Shown here in pieces: positions 1 through 7,762 of a stretch of 21,570 nucleotides of DNA. The translations under genes and the position numbers were made by a program. How positions within the stretch are numbered: position 1 is the first letter of the stretch; every line of letters begins with the position of its first letter. A model generated the notes under the pieces. The model was not told where the DNA came from, ran no database searches, and was given only the letters and a program-made list of their open reading frames with translations. The DNA is from JAMXLO01 sp046735215 (GTDB lineage: Bacteria; Pseudomonadota; Alphaproteobacteria; Acetobacterales; Acetobacteraceae). The stretch is from positions 1 to 21,570 of the forward strand of contig JBKPSV010000126.1 of assembly GCA_046735215.1 (NCBI GenBank), read 5' to 3'.

Positions 1-261
1 GAGATCGGCTTGGTCGGTCGCAGCCCTGGTATCTACAATCTCTATCTGGGCGGCTCGTTTGACGGTTCGCGGATGAACAAGCTTTACCGCCGCGACGTCG
101 ATGGTGATGCGATTGTGTCCGCACTCGCACCGCTATTGCGCGATTACGCCGAAGGCCGCCTCGCCGGCGAGCGATTTGGCGACTTCACCATCCGCGCCGG
201 CCATATCCGCCCAACAACCAGCGGGAACCGGTTCCACGACGACCTCTCTCCTGAACTGTGA
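1..261 (+). CDS. cysI: Assimilatory sulfite reductase hemoprotein subunit, C-terminal end (5' partial)
   Basis: The open frame runs in from the left edge, so only the last 86 residues are present. They match the C-terminal end of the NADPH-dependent sulfite reductase hemoprotein, which reduces sulfite to sulfide with siroheme and a 4Fe-4S cluster in cysteine synthesis. Visible signatures are the glycine-rich stretch GRSPGIYNLYLGG, the NKLYR segment and the terminal FGDFTIRAGHIRP block, which closely resembles the end of E. coli CysI. The cluster-binding cysteines lie upstream of the window. The tail after this block (TTSGNRFHDDLSPEL) is lineage-specific. A ferredoxin-dependent sulfite reductase is the alternative, but the FGDF(T)xRAG ending favours CysI. 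A small membrane-protein gene follows after 7 bases. Confidence 0.88.
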   Translation, partial: EIGLVGRSPGIYNLYLGGSFDGSRMNKLYRRDVDGDAIVSALAPLLRDYAEGRLAGERFGDFTIRAGHIRPTTSGNRFHDDLSPEL

Positions 262-268
262 GGCTGCC

Positions 269-589
269 ATGCGTTCACTTCGACAGACCACGCCTGACGT
301 TGCCTGGCCTTCGTTGCGAGATGCGCGGGGGCGGCTGCTGGGATTGCCGTTCGTGCTGACTGCTGCCATGCCCGGAATCCTGTTCGGCTGGCAGGCGAGC
401 GTGGCGGCTTTGATCGTGGCCAGCGTGGCGAGCTTCGTGCTGTTCGTGCCGATGACCGCGCTCGCTCTCAATCATGGTGCTGCATTGCCCGAGAATGCGA
501 CGTTGCCGCCTTTGACGCCACGTTGTTACGTCGTCTTCCTGATGCTTTGGACGTCGGCGGCGTGGCTGGGTGCACTCCTGGCGATCTGA
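269..589 (+). CDS. Small hypothetical membrane protein downstream of cysI
   Basis: A 106-residue protein that I do not recognise. It starts 7 bases after the cysI stop, with GTGAGG a few bases before the ATG, so it is probably translated from the same mRNA. An earlier in-frame ATG at 101 would overlap cysI deeply and is rejected. The first 25 residues are polar and basic. Next come two closely spaced hydrophobic stretches (about residues 26-45 and 46-66), a short polar loop rich in Pro and Leu (about 70-84), and a C-terminal hydrophobic segment rich in Trp and Leu (about 86-106), giving about three membrane helices. Location in the inner membrane is inferred from composition. A link to sulfur metabolism would rest only on position. 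Confidence 0.6.
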   Translation: MRSLRQTTPDVAWPSLRDARGRLLGLPFVLTAAMPGILFGWQASVAALIVASVASFVLFVPMTALALNHGAALPENATLPPLTPRCYVVFLMLWTSAAWLGALLAI

Positions 590-637
590 CTGGATTGGGA
601 CGTTTAGAAATTACAGGCCGCTGTCGCTTCGCTTGTC

Positions 638-985
638 CTATCGTGCAACTGGCTCCGTCAGCACGGGCCGGATGAAATTCAGTGCCGCAAGCAATGTGCG
701 GAAGCGGTGCAGCGCGTCCCAGTCCGGGCCCGCTGCTACGACCCAGAACGTCATGCCGGTCGGAGCATGCACAAGATAGGAAGGATCCTGGTTCGACCGT
801 AGGGTTACGACGATGCGACCCGCGATGCGCAGATGATCGGTGCGACGCTCGCTGATGAAGGCGCGCCCTATGTCAGGCGCGCGCAGCCGGGTTGCGGCAT
901 GCCACTCGGCGAGCTGCGCCCGCTCCCATTGTGAAAAAGGTCGAGGCGGGAACGTAAGAACGACGTTATCAGCGGGCGACAGCAT
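638..985 (-). CDS. Hypothetical protein, 115 aa
   Basis: Unrecognised small soluble protein, convergent with the cysI-linked gene (48-base gap). It has no signal peptide or membrane segment. Its composition is mixed, with several aromatic and Arg residues (FSQWERAQLAEWHAATRLR near residues 17-35) and a hydrophobic centre (MTFWVVAAGPDWDALHRF near 78-95). GC-rich third codon positions support coding. No good ribosome-binding site precedes the ATG at 985, so the start is uncertain. The crotonase-family gene upstream on the same strand ends 75 bases before it, so read-through from that gene is possible. No function is proposed. Confidence 0.5.
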   Translation of the reverse strand: MLSPADNVVLTFPPRPFSQWERAQLAEWHAATRLRAPDIGRAFISERRTDHLRIAGRIVVTLRSNQDPSYLVHAPTGMTFWVVAAGPDWDALHRFRTLLAALNFIRPVLTEPVAR

Positions 986-1060
986 GACGGCGCTCGGTTT
1001 GGCCGTGAGCTCCCGGTGTTATGCGGCGTCAGGTTACAAGATTGCTGCATTCGGCTTCAC

Positions 1061-1915
1061 CTAATCGCGATCAGGGCCCTCGACGGTCGCAAAACCCTTG
1101 CCGAATGCCGAATCACGCTTCTGAAAGGCATACTTCACGCCATGCGTCCGCATGTTCTGGCGGAAATCGCGGGCCATCGGCGCATTGTGTCCGCGTGCGT
1201 CGATCTCGGCGCCGATCCGCTGCAGCGTCCGCGCTCCCATAAGCTCAAGACCTAGATTGACCAGTCGCTTGTTGGCCGACAGCAGATGCGGATCGACCAG
1301 TCCCATACGGTCTGCCAACCGCATCACCTCGGCTTCAAGGTCTGCGGCGGATACTGACTTCATCGCAAGGCCGATGCGCGCGGCATCAGCGCCGGTGACG
1401 CTGTCGCCGGTGAACAGCAGGCGCTTGGCCCATTGTGGTCCGCAATGATACAGCCACATGCTGCCGGGCGGCGTGCCAAGGTCGCGCACCGGCGGAAAGC
1501 CGATGCGCGCGTCATCGGCTACGATCACCATGTCGCACAGCCAGGCGAGATCGGTGCCGATACCGATGCACGTGCCGTGCACCTGGGCGATGACCGGCTT
1601 ATGCATATCGAACAGCGTCATGCGCAGACGCTGCCCTTGTTCCAGGCGCCACACGTCGTCGTCGATCTCCTGCCTGCCGCGATAATCCTCGCCGCGGCCC
1701 GAAGAATATTCGCTGAGGTCAGCACCGGCGCAGAAATGCGGACCGGCCCCTCGCAGCACGATGCAGTGCACGGGATTGTATTCATCGGCCTCCAGCAGCG
1801 CTTCATGCAACTCGCGCAGCAGCTTCGCACTGAGTGCATTGCGCTTCTCTGGCCGGTTCAAGGTAACGATGGCGGTCTTGCCTTTCACTTCGTAGGTGAT
1901 CTGGTCGAACTGCAT
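1061..1915 (-). CDS. Enoyl-CoA hydratase/isomerase (crotonase) family protein lacking both hydratase glutamates
   Basis: A 284-residue crotonase-fold protein, normal length for the family. The start at 1915 is set by AGGAGG about 7 bases upstream; the frame is open further 5' but that part runs into the divergent gene. Family signatures are NRPEKRNALS (19-29), the oxyanion-hole segment FCAGADL (61-67) that binds the thioester carbonyl, and the second oxyanion loop HGTCIGIGTDLA (113-124). By alignment from memory with rat crotonase, catalytic Glu144 (QPEI) falls on Pro142 (FPPV), and Glu164 falls on Arg165 (WAKRLLFTG). A standard syn-hydration of enoyl-CoA is therefore doubtful. Another CoA-thioester reaction (isomerisation, C-C lysis, hydrolysis) is possible, with Asp145 a candidate acid/base. 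It is divergent from the enolase-superfamily gene. Confidence 0.9.
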   Translation of the reverse strand: MQFDQITYEVKGKTAIVTLNRPEKRNALSAKLLRELHEALLEADEYNPVHCIVLRGAGPHFCAGADLSEYSSGRGEDYRGRQEIDDDVWRLEQGQRLRMTLFDMHKPVIAQVHGTCIGIGTDLAWLCDMVIVADDARIGFPPVRDLGTPPGSMWLYHCGPQWAKRLLFTGDSVTGADAARIGLAMKSVSAADLEAEVMRLADRMGLVDPHLLSANKRLVNLGLELMGARTLQRIGAEIDARGHNAPMARDFRQNMRTHGVKYAFQKRDSAFGKGFATVEGPDRD

Positions 1916-1979
1916 CTGCTTCCTCCTGGTGGCCGCCGCTTGTATGGTCGGTGCGAACCATGCGCCGAGGAGGGAACGG
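1916..1979. promoter_or_regulatory. Shared divergent promoter region with imperfect inverted repeat
   Basis: These 64 bases separate the starts of the crotonase-family gene (minus) and the enolase-superfamily gene (plus) and hold both ribosome-binding sites (AGGAGG type on each strand). The centre carries ATGGT at 1944-1948 and ACCAT at 1957-1961, an imperfect 18-base dyad of the size and position of a repressor or activator operator between two short promoters. No clear -35/-10 pair could be picked. The operator role is inference. Confidence 0.4.
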
Positions 1980-3179
1980 ATGCCAGAGTTGCAGATCGCC
2001 CGGGTGGAGACATTCCTGTTCGATCCCGGCACGGCGAAGAACCTGCTGTTCTGTCGCGTGGAAACCGAGGACGGGCTGCACGGCTGGGGCGAGGCCTATG
2101 TGACGCCGGGCAAGGAGCCGGTGATCCAGCAATGCCTGCAGGAGATGGCGAAGCACGTCATCGGCCGCAGTGCAATGAACATCCGCCACACCGGGCAGAT
2201 CATGTTCGAGGACTTCGCAATCCGCCGCGCCTCGCTGGACCTGATGTCGGCCTGGAGCGCGCTGGAGATCGCGATGTGGGACATCGTGGCGAAGCGTGCC
2301 GGATTGCCGCTGTACAACATCCTGGGTGGTGCGTCGCGCGAGCGAGTGCGTGTCTATGCCAATGGATGGTCGAACGGTTCCGAGCCGATCGAGGCGAATC
2401 TACAGCGTGCGCTTAAGATCAAGGAGATGGGCTTCACCGCCCTGAAGTGGGATCCGTTCCCCGGACCATGGCGCAGCTTCATCCATCGCGAGGATGAGGA
2501 ACACGTGGTGCGCTATGTGCGGGCGATGCGCGAGGCATTGGGGCCTGACTTCACGCTGTTGGTGGAAGTGCACCGTCGGCTCGCACCGATGCACGCAATC
2601 CGAATCGGCAAGCGGATCGCCGAGTTCGATATCGGCTGGTACGAAGAACCATGCCTGTGTGACAATATCGAGCTTGTGGCAGAGGTGCGGCGCAACGTGC
2701 CGATCCCCATCGTGACCGGCGAGGCAATCTACTCGAAGGAAGCGTTCGCCGCGGCATTATCGGCGCGGGCGGCAGATATCCTGAACCCCGACATCTGCAA
2801 CTGCGGCGGCATCTCGGCGATGCTGGACATCGCCGCGATGGCGCAGCCGCACGCGGTGGCGATCGCGCCGCACAATTACAACAGCACGCTGGTCGGGCTG
2901 GCGGCGACGATGAACTTCGCGGCGGTGATAGCCAACTTCTGGATCGCGGAGTTCTTCGTGAACCTGCGTCCGGCATGCGATGAGATCGCGGTGCAGCCGA
3001 TTGCCGTACACGATGGCTGGGCGGAATTGCCGACCGTGCCCGGGCATGGCATCGACATCGATGTCGCGCGGCTGAAGGCGCGGCCATACCAGGACCGAGG
3101 CAGTAAGGGTCTGCGCCAGTATTGGGAAGAATTCCCGCGCAAAGGCTACGTGGCGGGGGCGACACGCACCGGTTACTGA
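1980..3179 (+). CDS. Mandelate racemase/muconate lactonizing enzyme (enolase superfamily), galactonate-dehydratase-like
   Basis: A 399-residue enolase-superfamily enzyme. The start at 1980 has AGGAGGG about 6 bases upstream; an upstream in-frame ATG at 1896 would overlap the divergent gene and is rejected. The N-terminal capping domain covers about residues 1-125 and the TIM barrel follows. Key positions are Lys156 in ALKWDPF, Glu196-Val-His198, Glu222 in YEEP, Glu248 in VTGEA, and His298 in APHNYN. From memory, these sit at a constant offset of 13 from the E. coli galactonate dehydratase ligands and acid/bases (Asp183, His185, Glu209, Glu235, His285). This points to a Mg-dependent dehydratase acting on a sugar acid or other alpha-hydroxy acid in the cytoplasm. 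The first metal ligand is Glu where Asp is usual. The true substrate is unknown. The stop overlaps the convergent hydrolase gene by 7 bases. Confidence 0.9.
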   Translation: MPELQIARVETFLFDPGTAKNLLFCRVETEDGLHGWGEAYVTPGKEPVIQQCLQEMAKHVIGRSAMNIRHTGQIMFEDFAIRRASLDLMSAWSALEIAMWDIVAKRAGLPLYNILGGASRERVRVYANGWSNGSEPIEANLQRALKIKEMGFTALKWDPFPGPWRSFIHREDEEHVVRYVRAMREALGPDFTLLVEVHRRLAPMHAIRIGKRIAEFDIGWYEEPCLCDNIELVAEVRRNVPIPIVTGEAIYSKEAFAAALSARAADILNPDICNCGGISAMLDIAAMAQPHAVAIAPHNYNSTLVGLAATMNFAAVIANFWIAEFFVNLRPACDEIAVQPIAVHDGWAELPTVPGHGIDIDVARLKARPYQDRGSKGLRQYWEEFPRKGYVAGATRTGY

Positions 3180-4975
3180 TGCGCGCGCCGCAGATACTCC
3201 GCGGCATCCTCGTCGAGCAACAGGCGGTCGCGCTGTAACGCTTCGACAACCCCAGCGACACGCGCCGCGTACAACTCGGATGTCGGATAACGCTCTTGCA
3301 AAGATGGTCGCGGGTCGCCGGACTGCTCGCGTTCGGCGCGAGTGGGCGCGAACGCGAGGTGGGTGCCTTCGCGATCGGCAAGTTCGCCTTCTGGCCAAGG
3401 AGTCCGATAGAGGTTCCAACCGGTGAACGTCCCGCGCGGCACGGCGATGTCCGGTAGTCGAATGCCGGCCATCTCATTGCCGTCGGCATCGACCTGCGGC
3501 ACCAGGGGCTGCCACGTGCGTACAGGCGTTCGCGGATCGGTCCAGTCGTCTAGTTCCGCCACGTCATTGGAGTCGCGTGGCGCCACCAAGGCGGCAAGTT
3601 TCGGCCAAGCCACGGCGTCGGCGCGAACCAGCGACCCGTCGGCAATGCGAGGCAGGCGCGAAGGCGGTGGCTCGCGGCCGTTTGCCACCCACTCATCGAG
3701 GGCAACCAGCAGAGCGCGAATCGCAGGCATGGGGTCATGCCAGTTGCGTGGATTGGCGCAGGGGCCAGCATCTCGCGGCATGCCGGCCTTTCCGCCGTGT
3801 TGCGTCCCCGGCAGACAGTAGCCACGGACGTTCTGCGGCAATGCGCGATCCTGCCCGTCGCTTGTGTGCAGTAGCGAGGCACCCTTCTGCCAATACTCGG
3901 TCGAGGTGTTGGTCTCGATCACCTTCACATCGTCGCCGCGCAGCAGGTCTTCCGTGGCGAACGGATACGTCACTTCCGGAAAATCGTGGTCTTCATGCCA
4001 GGTTCGCGTACGTCCCGGCTGGCCGAATTCGGTATTGCAGAACACGCGACCGATGCCCGCCACGTGGGTGAACACACCGTCGAACACGCGTGCGCCCACT
4101 TCGTCCCTGTTGAACCCTTGCACGAGATGGTCGCGCAGATAGCGACCCGCCTGCGAAATGCCGAAGGCCAGGGCGTATGAAGGTTGGCGTCCAAGCAAGT
4201 CGCGTCCCTCTGCGCTGCTGCGCAGATGCGATACGATGTCGCGCGTCGCCGCGAAGCCGATGCCAAGAACGCGCGGATTGATCGCACGGTATCGTAGCTC
4301 GTAGATCGAGCCAGGCTCCGGCAGTGCACCTGCGGCGAGCCGGATCGCGCGGGCATCGACGAACTCGAACGCCGCCTTCTGCCGCGGTGCCGTCTGTGTG
4401 CGCCGCACCGTCAGCACGGCATCGTCGCGCATTGCCGCCTCATAGGACAGGCGAAACTGCTGCAGATCGCCGCCGCGGGTGCCGGAGATGAATTCCTCGC
4501 GGATGCGGCGAACGATCGGCGCGCCATTGTTGGTTGCGACCGGGGCCTCGAGGCCAAGGCCGCCATTGGCCCGCGGCGCGCCCGGGTCCCAGCCGGACCA
4601 GACCAAGGTGAAGCCTCGGTGCAGCGGCATGGCGTTGCCCAGGTCGGCGATGCCGGTCGGTTGGTTGCCTGCCTTGCCGGTGCACAGGTTGGCAAACAAC
4701 ATGATCCGACCGCGATTGTTGACCTCGTACAGAATGTGGCCGTTGCCACGTTCCGGGTCTGCCGGACGCAGGATGCAGATGTCGCTACGGTACTCGACAT
4801 TGCCGCGTGCATTGCGCGGCGCCTTGTCGATGTTGATGATGCCACGGTTGGCAGTGTGCCTGGGATCCAGTTCGCCGATCGCGACACCATCCAGTCTCTC
4901 GTAGGCGCCGGTGCTGCCAAAGTTTGCACCGCCGACGAAGGGCGTGCGGGAGGTAATTTCAATTGCTGTGATCAT
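3173..4975 (-). CDS. Large alpha/beta hydrolase (Abhydrolase_10-type domain)
   Basis: A 600-residue protein resembling the 'alpha/beta hydrolase domain-containing protein' family of roughly 500-650 residues, whose substrates are mostly unknown. The nucleophile elbow is GISQAGRYLRD around Ser274, a G-x-S-x-x-G variant typical of this family. N-terminal signatures are ITSRTPFVGGANFGSTGAYERLDG (8-30) and YEVNNRG (83-89). No signal peptide is visible, so it is probably cytoplasmic. ATG at 4975 is chosen because it forms ATGA with the stop of the upstream binding-protein gene and has GGAGGG nine bases before it; a longer frame to 5008 would overlap more. The tight coupling suggests it hydrolyses an ester or lactone related to the imported ligand (inference). 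It overlaps the convergent enolase-superfamily gene by 7 bases at its 3' end. Confidence 0.88.
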   Translation of the reverse strand: MITAIEITSRTPFVGGANFGSTGAYERLDGVAIGELDPRHTANRGIINIDKAPRNARGNVEYRSDICILRPADPERGNGHILYEVNNRGRIMLFANLCTGKAGNQPTGIADLGNAMPLHRGFTLVWSGWDPGAPRANGGLGLEAPVATNNGAPIVRRIREEFISGTRGGDLQQFRLSYEAAMRDDAVLTVRRTQTAPRQKAAFEFVDARAIRLAAGALPEPGSIYELRYRAINPRVLGIGFAATRDIVSHLRSSAEGRDLLGRQPSYALAFGISQAGRYLRDHLVQGFNRDEVGARVFDGVFTHVAGIGRVFCNTEFGQPGRTRTWHEDHDFPEVTYPFATEDLLRGDDVKVIETNTSTEYWQKGASLLHTSDGQDRALPQNVRGYCLPGTQHGGKAGMPRDAGPCANPRNWHDPMPAIRALLVALDEWVANGREPPPSRLPRIADGSLVRADAVAWPKLAALVAPRDSNDVAELDDWTDPRTPVRTWQPLVPQVDADGNEMAGIRLPDIAVPRGTFTGWNLYRTPWPEGELADREGTHLAFAPTRAEREQSGDPRPSLQERYPTSELYAARVAGVVEALQRDRLLLDEDAAEYLRRAHQ

Positions 4976-6300
4976 CGCGAAAAACCCTCCAGCTCCTCTT
5001 CCGCCCACGCTATCACCTGCGGGATCGACTGACCGCTGAACAACTTTGCCAGCATCGCCGGCTGCGTGCCACGATTATAGATCTGCACGGCAATCTCCGG
5101 CGTGGCCGGCGTGCCGGCCACATGCGGACGCGCGTGATGCGACGGACGGATGGGATAGTGATACACCGTACCACGCGGCGGCTCGACCTCGTTCCACACC
5201 GGAAAATCCAACATGCTGTCGAACGGTGGAATGTCGAAGCCCGATACCGCCTCGGTCCGTTCTTCCACCTGCTCGCGTTGCGACAGGTATTCCAACAGGT
5301 CCTTGGCCGATTGCTTGTTGCGGCTATATGACCAGATGGCCCAGAAATATGGATTGTAAGCGACGAACCGACCCTTCGGCCCGCGTGGCGCGGAGATCAT
5401 CCAGCAGTCCTGCGCCACCTGTGGCTGGTCACGCTTGGCCACGGCCCAGGCCGAGGGTGGGTTGAAGATCAGGGCGCTTTGGCCCGAGATCAGCGCGCGG
5501 TTGTTCGAAGCGCTGTCATAGCTCAGCACGTCGCGCGGCAGGAACTTCACCAGTTGCTGACCATATTCGAGCACTTGTCGCACGGCGTCCGAGCGCACGG
5601 TGACCTTGCCCTGCGCATCGACCAGCTCGGCGCCGTAGGCAGCGAACAGCGCACCACAGAAATCTACGCAATCGCCAGCGTTGGAGAGGCCGAGTGCGAA
5701 CGGCATGCCGGCCTTCTGACACGCCTCAGCGGCCTTCAGATGCGCCTCCCACGTCCATGCGTCTGCGCCTGGCGTGTACTGGTCGTTCACCGGATACATC
5801 GACGGCAGGTCAAGCCCCGCCTTGTCCTTGAGCACGCTGATGCGACCCACCGGCGGCTGGTTCTGCGAACCGGAATTGCTTGGTACGGCCATCCAGTGGC
5901 CATTCACCTTGGCAAGGTATTCGTTCACCTCGTTGGTCGGGCCGTACTTGGCTATCAGCCGTTGCACCACCTCATCCACCGGTTCGAAGGCGCGTGCATG
6001 ATTGTGGATCTCCCAAACCGGGAGTGCGATGACATCATGCCCGGTTTTTGCTGCCTCCTCGGCTGCCGCAGTGATCAGCAATTTGTTGCCGGCGCTCATG
6101 TAGTCGACCGTCACTTCGACTTGGTTCTGCTTCGCCCAGGCATTGATCTGCCTGGACATCGCGTCGTTGCCGCCCGGCACCCAATGATCCCAGAAGGCGA
6201 GCGCCAGTTTCCCTGCGGCCCCGGCGGAGCGGATGTGCACCAGTGGCAACGCGGCGGCGGTGGCTTGCAGAGCGCGGCGGCGGGTCATGCGGGTCTGCAT
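4972..6300 (-). CDS. Extracellular solute-binding protein, family 1 type, with Tat-like signal peptide
   Basis: A 442-residue periplasmic ligand-binding protein of the ABC sugar-binding (family 1) type, at the usual length. The N-terminus carries TRRRALQATAAALPLV (6-21), a twin-arginine-like motif followed by a hydrophobic stretch, with probable cleavage after SAGAAG near residue 30. The mature part opens with LALAFWDHWVPGGNDAM, as in this family, and later has PPSAWAVAKRDQP (about 280-292) and NPYFWAIWSYSRNKQSAKDLLEYL, a typical family pattern. GGAGG lies 8 bases before ATG 6300. No permease or ATPase gene occurs in the window, so its transporter is elsewhere or it serves another role. It sits 21 bases after CoA-transferase subunit B and overlaps the alpha/beta hydrolase start by 4 bases. 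Confidence 0.9.
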   Translation of the reverse strand: MQTRMTRRRALQATAAALPLVHIRSAGAAGKLALAFWDHWVPGGNDAMSRQINAWAKQNQVEVTVDYMSAGNKLLITAAAEEAAKTGHDVIALPVWEIHNHARAFEPVDEVVQRLIAKYGPTNEVNEYLAKVNGHWMAVPSNSGSQNQPPVGRISVLKDKAGLDLPSMYPVNDQYTPGADAWTWEAHLKAAEACQKAGMPFALGLSNAGDCVDFCGALFAAYGAELVDAQGKVTVRSDAVRQVLEYGQQLVKFLPRDVLSYDSASNNRALISGQSALIFNPPSAWAVAKRDQPQVAQDCWMISAPRGPKGRFVAYNPYFWAIWSYSRNKQSAKDLLEYLSQREQVEERTEAVSGFDIPPFDSMLDFPVWNEVEPPRGTVYHYPIRPSHHARPHVAGTPATPEIAVQIYNRGTQPAMLAKLFSGQSIPQVIAWAEEELEGFSR

Positions 6301-6321
6301 TGTTGCTTCCTCCGTTCCTCT

Positions 6322-6960
6322 CTAGGCCAGCTTTGCCTCCGTGCGCGCCTGCAACGCCTCCCGCGTCATGCCGGGGACCATGGCACGCACGACAAAACCG
6401 TCTGGCGTCACGTCCAGAACCGCTAGGTTCGTATAGACTCTTGTCACGACACCCTTCGCGGTCAGCGGATAGGTGCAACGCCGACGTAGCCGTGGCTCGC
6501 CATCCCTGGTCGTATGCTCCATCACCACCCACAGGCGCTGCGCCCCGATCGCAAGATCCATGGCGCCGCCGACCTGCTTCACCGGCTCGTCGGCCGATCT
6601 TGCCCAATTGGCGATATCGCCGTTCTCGGCAACTTCGAATGCACCGAGCACGCAAAGGTCCAGATGGCCCCCACGCGCAATGGCGAAACTGTCGGCATGA
6701 TGCACATAAGATCCACCGGTGCGCAGCGTGACATGCGTTGTGCTGGCATTGATCAGGAACGGATTGACCTGATCGGAGGTTGGCGCTGGGCCCACGCCGA
6801 TCACGCCGTTCTCTGCATGGAAGATTACCTCGCGATCCGGCGGCACGAAGTCGGCGACCAGCGTCGGAATGCCGATGCCGAGATTGACCAGCCAACCTTC
6901 CGGTATGTCGCGCGCGCACCATGCTGCGATGCCGTTGCGGTCGAGCGGAGTGAATGCCAT
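6322..6960 (-). CDS. 3-oxoacid CoA-transferase family, subunit B
   Basis: A 212-residue beta subunit of a class I CoA-transferase (SCOT/PcaJ/AtoA type), at normal length. It moves CoA from a donor thioester to a carboxylic acid through a glutamyl-CoA intermediate. The catalytic glutamate is Glu50 in the conserved ENGVIG stretch. Other signatures are VNLGIGIPTLVADF (25-38) and the region VKQVGGAMDLAIGA, which matches the family's KGMGGAMDL pattern. The start has GAGAGGG about 7 bases upstream and lies 10 bases after the subunit A stop. Substrate class (3-oxoacid, oxoadipate, acetoacetate) cannot be fixed from sequence, so no symbol is given. It is probably cytoplasmic, heteromeric with the upstream gene. 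Confidence 0.92.
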   Translation of the reverse strand: MAFTPLDRNGIAAWCARDIPEGWLVNLGIGIPTLVADFVPPDREVIFHAENGVIGVGPAPTSDQVNPFLINASTTHVTLRTGGSYVHHADSFAIARGGHLDLCVLGAFEVAENGDIANWARSADEPVKQVGGAMDLAIGAQRLWVVMEHTTRDGEPRLRRRCTYPLTAKGVVTRVYTNLAVLDVTPDGFVVRAMVPGMTREALQARTEAKLA

Positions 6961-6970
6961 CGAAGCCCTC

Positions 6971-7630
6971 TCAGAGCGGCACGTGCAGGACGCGATTCAC
7001 GAAGATGCCAGGCGTCACGATGATCTCCGGCGCCAGTTCACCAAGCGCGACCACATTGCGCGTCACCGCAATGGTGAGCTTCGCGGCCATTGCCATCACC
7101 GGATTGAAGTTTCGCGCGCTGTCGCGATAGGTCAGGTTGCCCCAGCGATCCGCCTGCCAGGCCTCAATCAATGCGACGTCACCTGGCAGCGGGTATTCCA
7201 GCAGACACAGCTTCCCGCCGATTTCACGCGTTTCGCGCCCCTCGGCCAGCAGCGTATCGGCACCGGTGGGCGTATAGAAGCCGGTGATGCCGGCGCCGGC
7301 TGCGCGCATTCTCTCGGCCATCGTACCCTGCGGCACGATCTCTACCTCCAACTCGCCGCGTTGCAACAGTCGGCCGGCGAGGCTCGCAGGCCGCACGAAG
7401 CTGCAGATCAGCCGCCGCACGCGACCGAGTGACAGCAGGCGCTCGATCGCACTGCCATCGCGTCCACCGGCGACTGCGACGATGGTCAGATCGCTTGCAC
7501 CTTGTTCGATCAGGCCGTCGAGCAGTGGTGTCGGAATGCCCACATCGCCAAAGCCGCCAAGCAGAATGGTGGAGCCATCGGCGATTCCTGCCACGGCGTC
7601 GGTCATGTTGTGCACGAACTTGTCGATCAT
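6971..7630 (-). CDS. 3-oxoacid CoA-transferase family, subunit A
   Basis: A 219-residue alpha subunit paired with the following gene. Signatures are LLGGFGDVGIP (23-33) and the CoA-site block QGTMAERMRAAGAGITGFYTPTGADT, both close to PcaI/AtoD/ScoA-type proteins. The start at 7630 (MIDKFV) fits the family N-terminus; the frame stays open upstream (a Met at 7717 is possible), but that extension has no family resemblance. No strong ribosome-binding site is visible before 7630, so translation start is the least certain part. It is the first gene of a four-gene minus-strand operon (subunit A, subunit B, binding protein, hydrolase) and faces away from the MBL-fold gene across about 130 bases. Confidence 0.9.
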   Translation of the reverse strand: MIDKFVHNMTDAVAGIADGSTILLGGFGDVGIPTPLLDGLIEQGASDLTIVAVAGGRDGSAIERLLSLGRVRRLICSFVRPASLAGRLLQRGELEVEIVPQGTMAERMRAAGAGITGFYTPTGADTLLAEGRETREIGGKLCLLEYPLPGDVALIEAWQADRWGNLTYRDSARNFNPVMAMAAKLTIAVTRNVVALGELAPEIIVTPGIFVNRVLHVPL

Positions 7631-7762
7631 GCAGCGACCGTAGCGCGCGGCCAAGGTTCGGTCGAGGAGAGAAACAGCGTGTTCCAATTCTGCTTGATCC
7701 AGGTCAATGAACTGCATCCCGATTGGCGATAGGTGGCGAGTTTCCTGAAAGGGTCGTGCAAC
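7631..7762. promoter_or_regulatory. Divergent intergenic region between CoA-transferase operon and MBL-fold gene
   Basis: About 130 bases between divergent starts, where promoters for the four-gene CoA-transferase operon (minus) and the MBL/MHS group (plus) must lie, unless the subunit A start is at 7717. GAAAGGG at 7747-7753 serves the plus gene. I could not pick a convincing promoter pair or operator. Confidence 0.35.

Noticed and set aside
590..637. Possible terminator between the convergent first genes
   Set aside because: No stem with a following T-run could be found in these 48 bases.
986..1060. Possible small gene or RNA between the hypothetical and crotonase genes
   Set aside because: Only 75 bases, no ribosome-binding site and no stable structure seen.
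1433..2416. 327-residue open frame on the plus strand
   Set aside because: It crosses the crotonase gene in antisense and the enolase-superfamily gene out of frame; composition is not protein-like.
2551..3489. 312-residue open frame on the minus strand
   Set aside because: Overlaps the enolase-superfamily gene; Arg/Ser/Pro-rich shadow translation.
5479..6426. 315-residue open frame on the plus strand
   Set aside because: Antisense to the solute-binding protein gene; no motif or ribosome-binding site.
6035..6922. 295-residue open frame on the minus strand
   Set aside because: Out-of-frame reading through CoA-transferase subunit B and the binding-protein start; Arg/Gly-rich.
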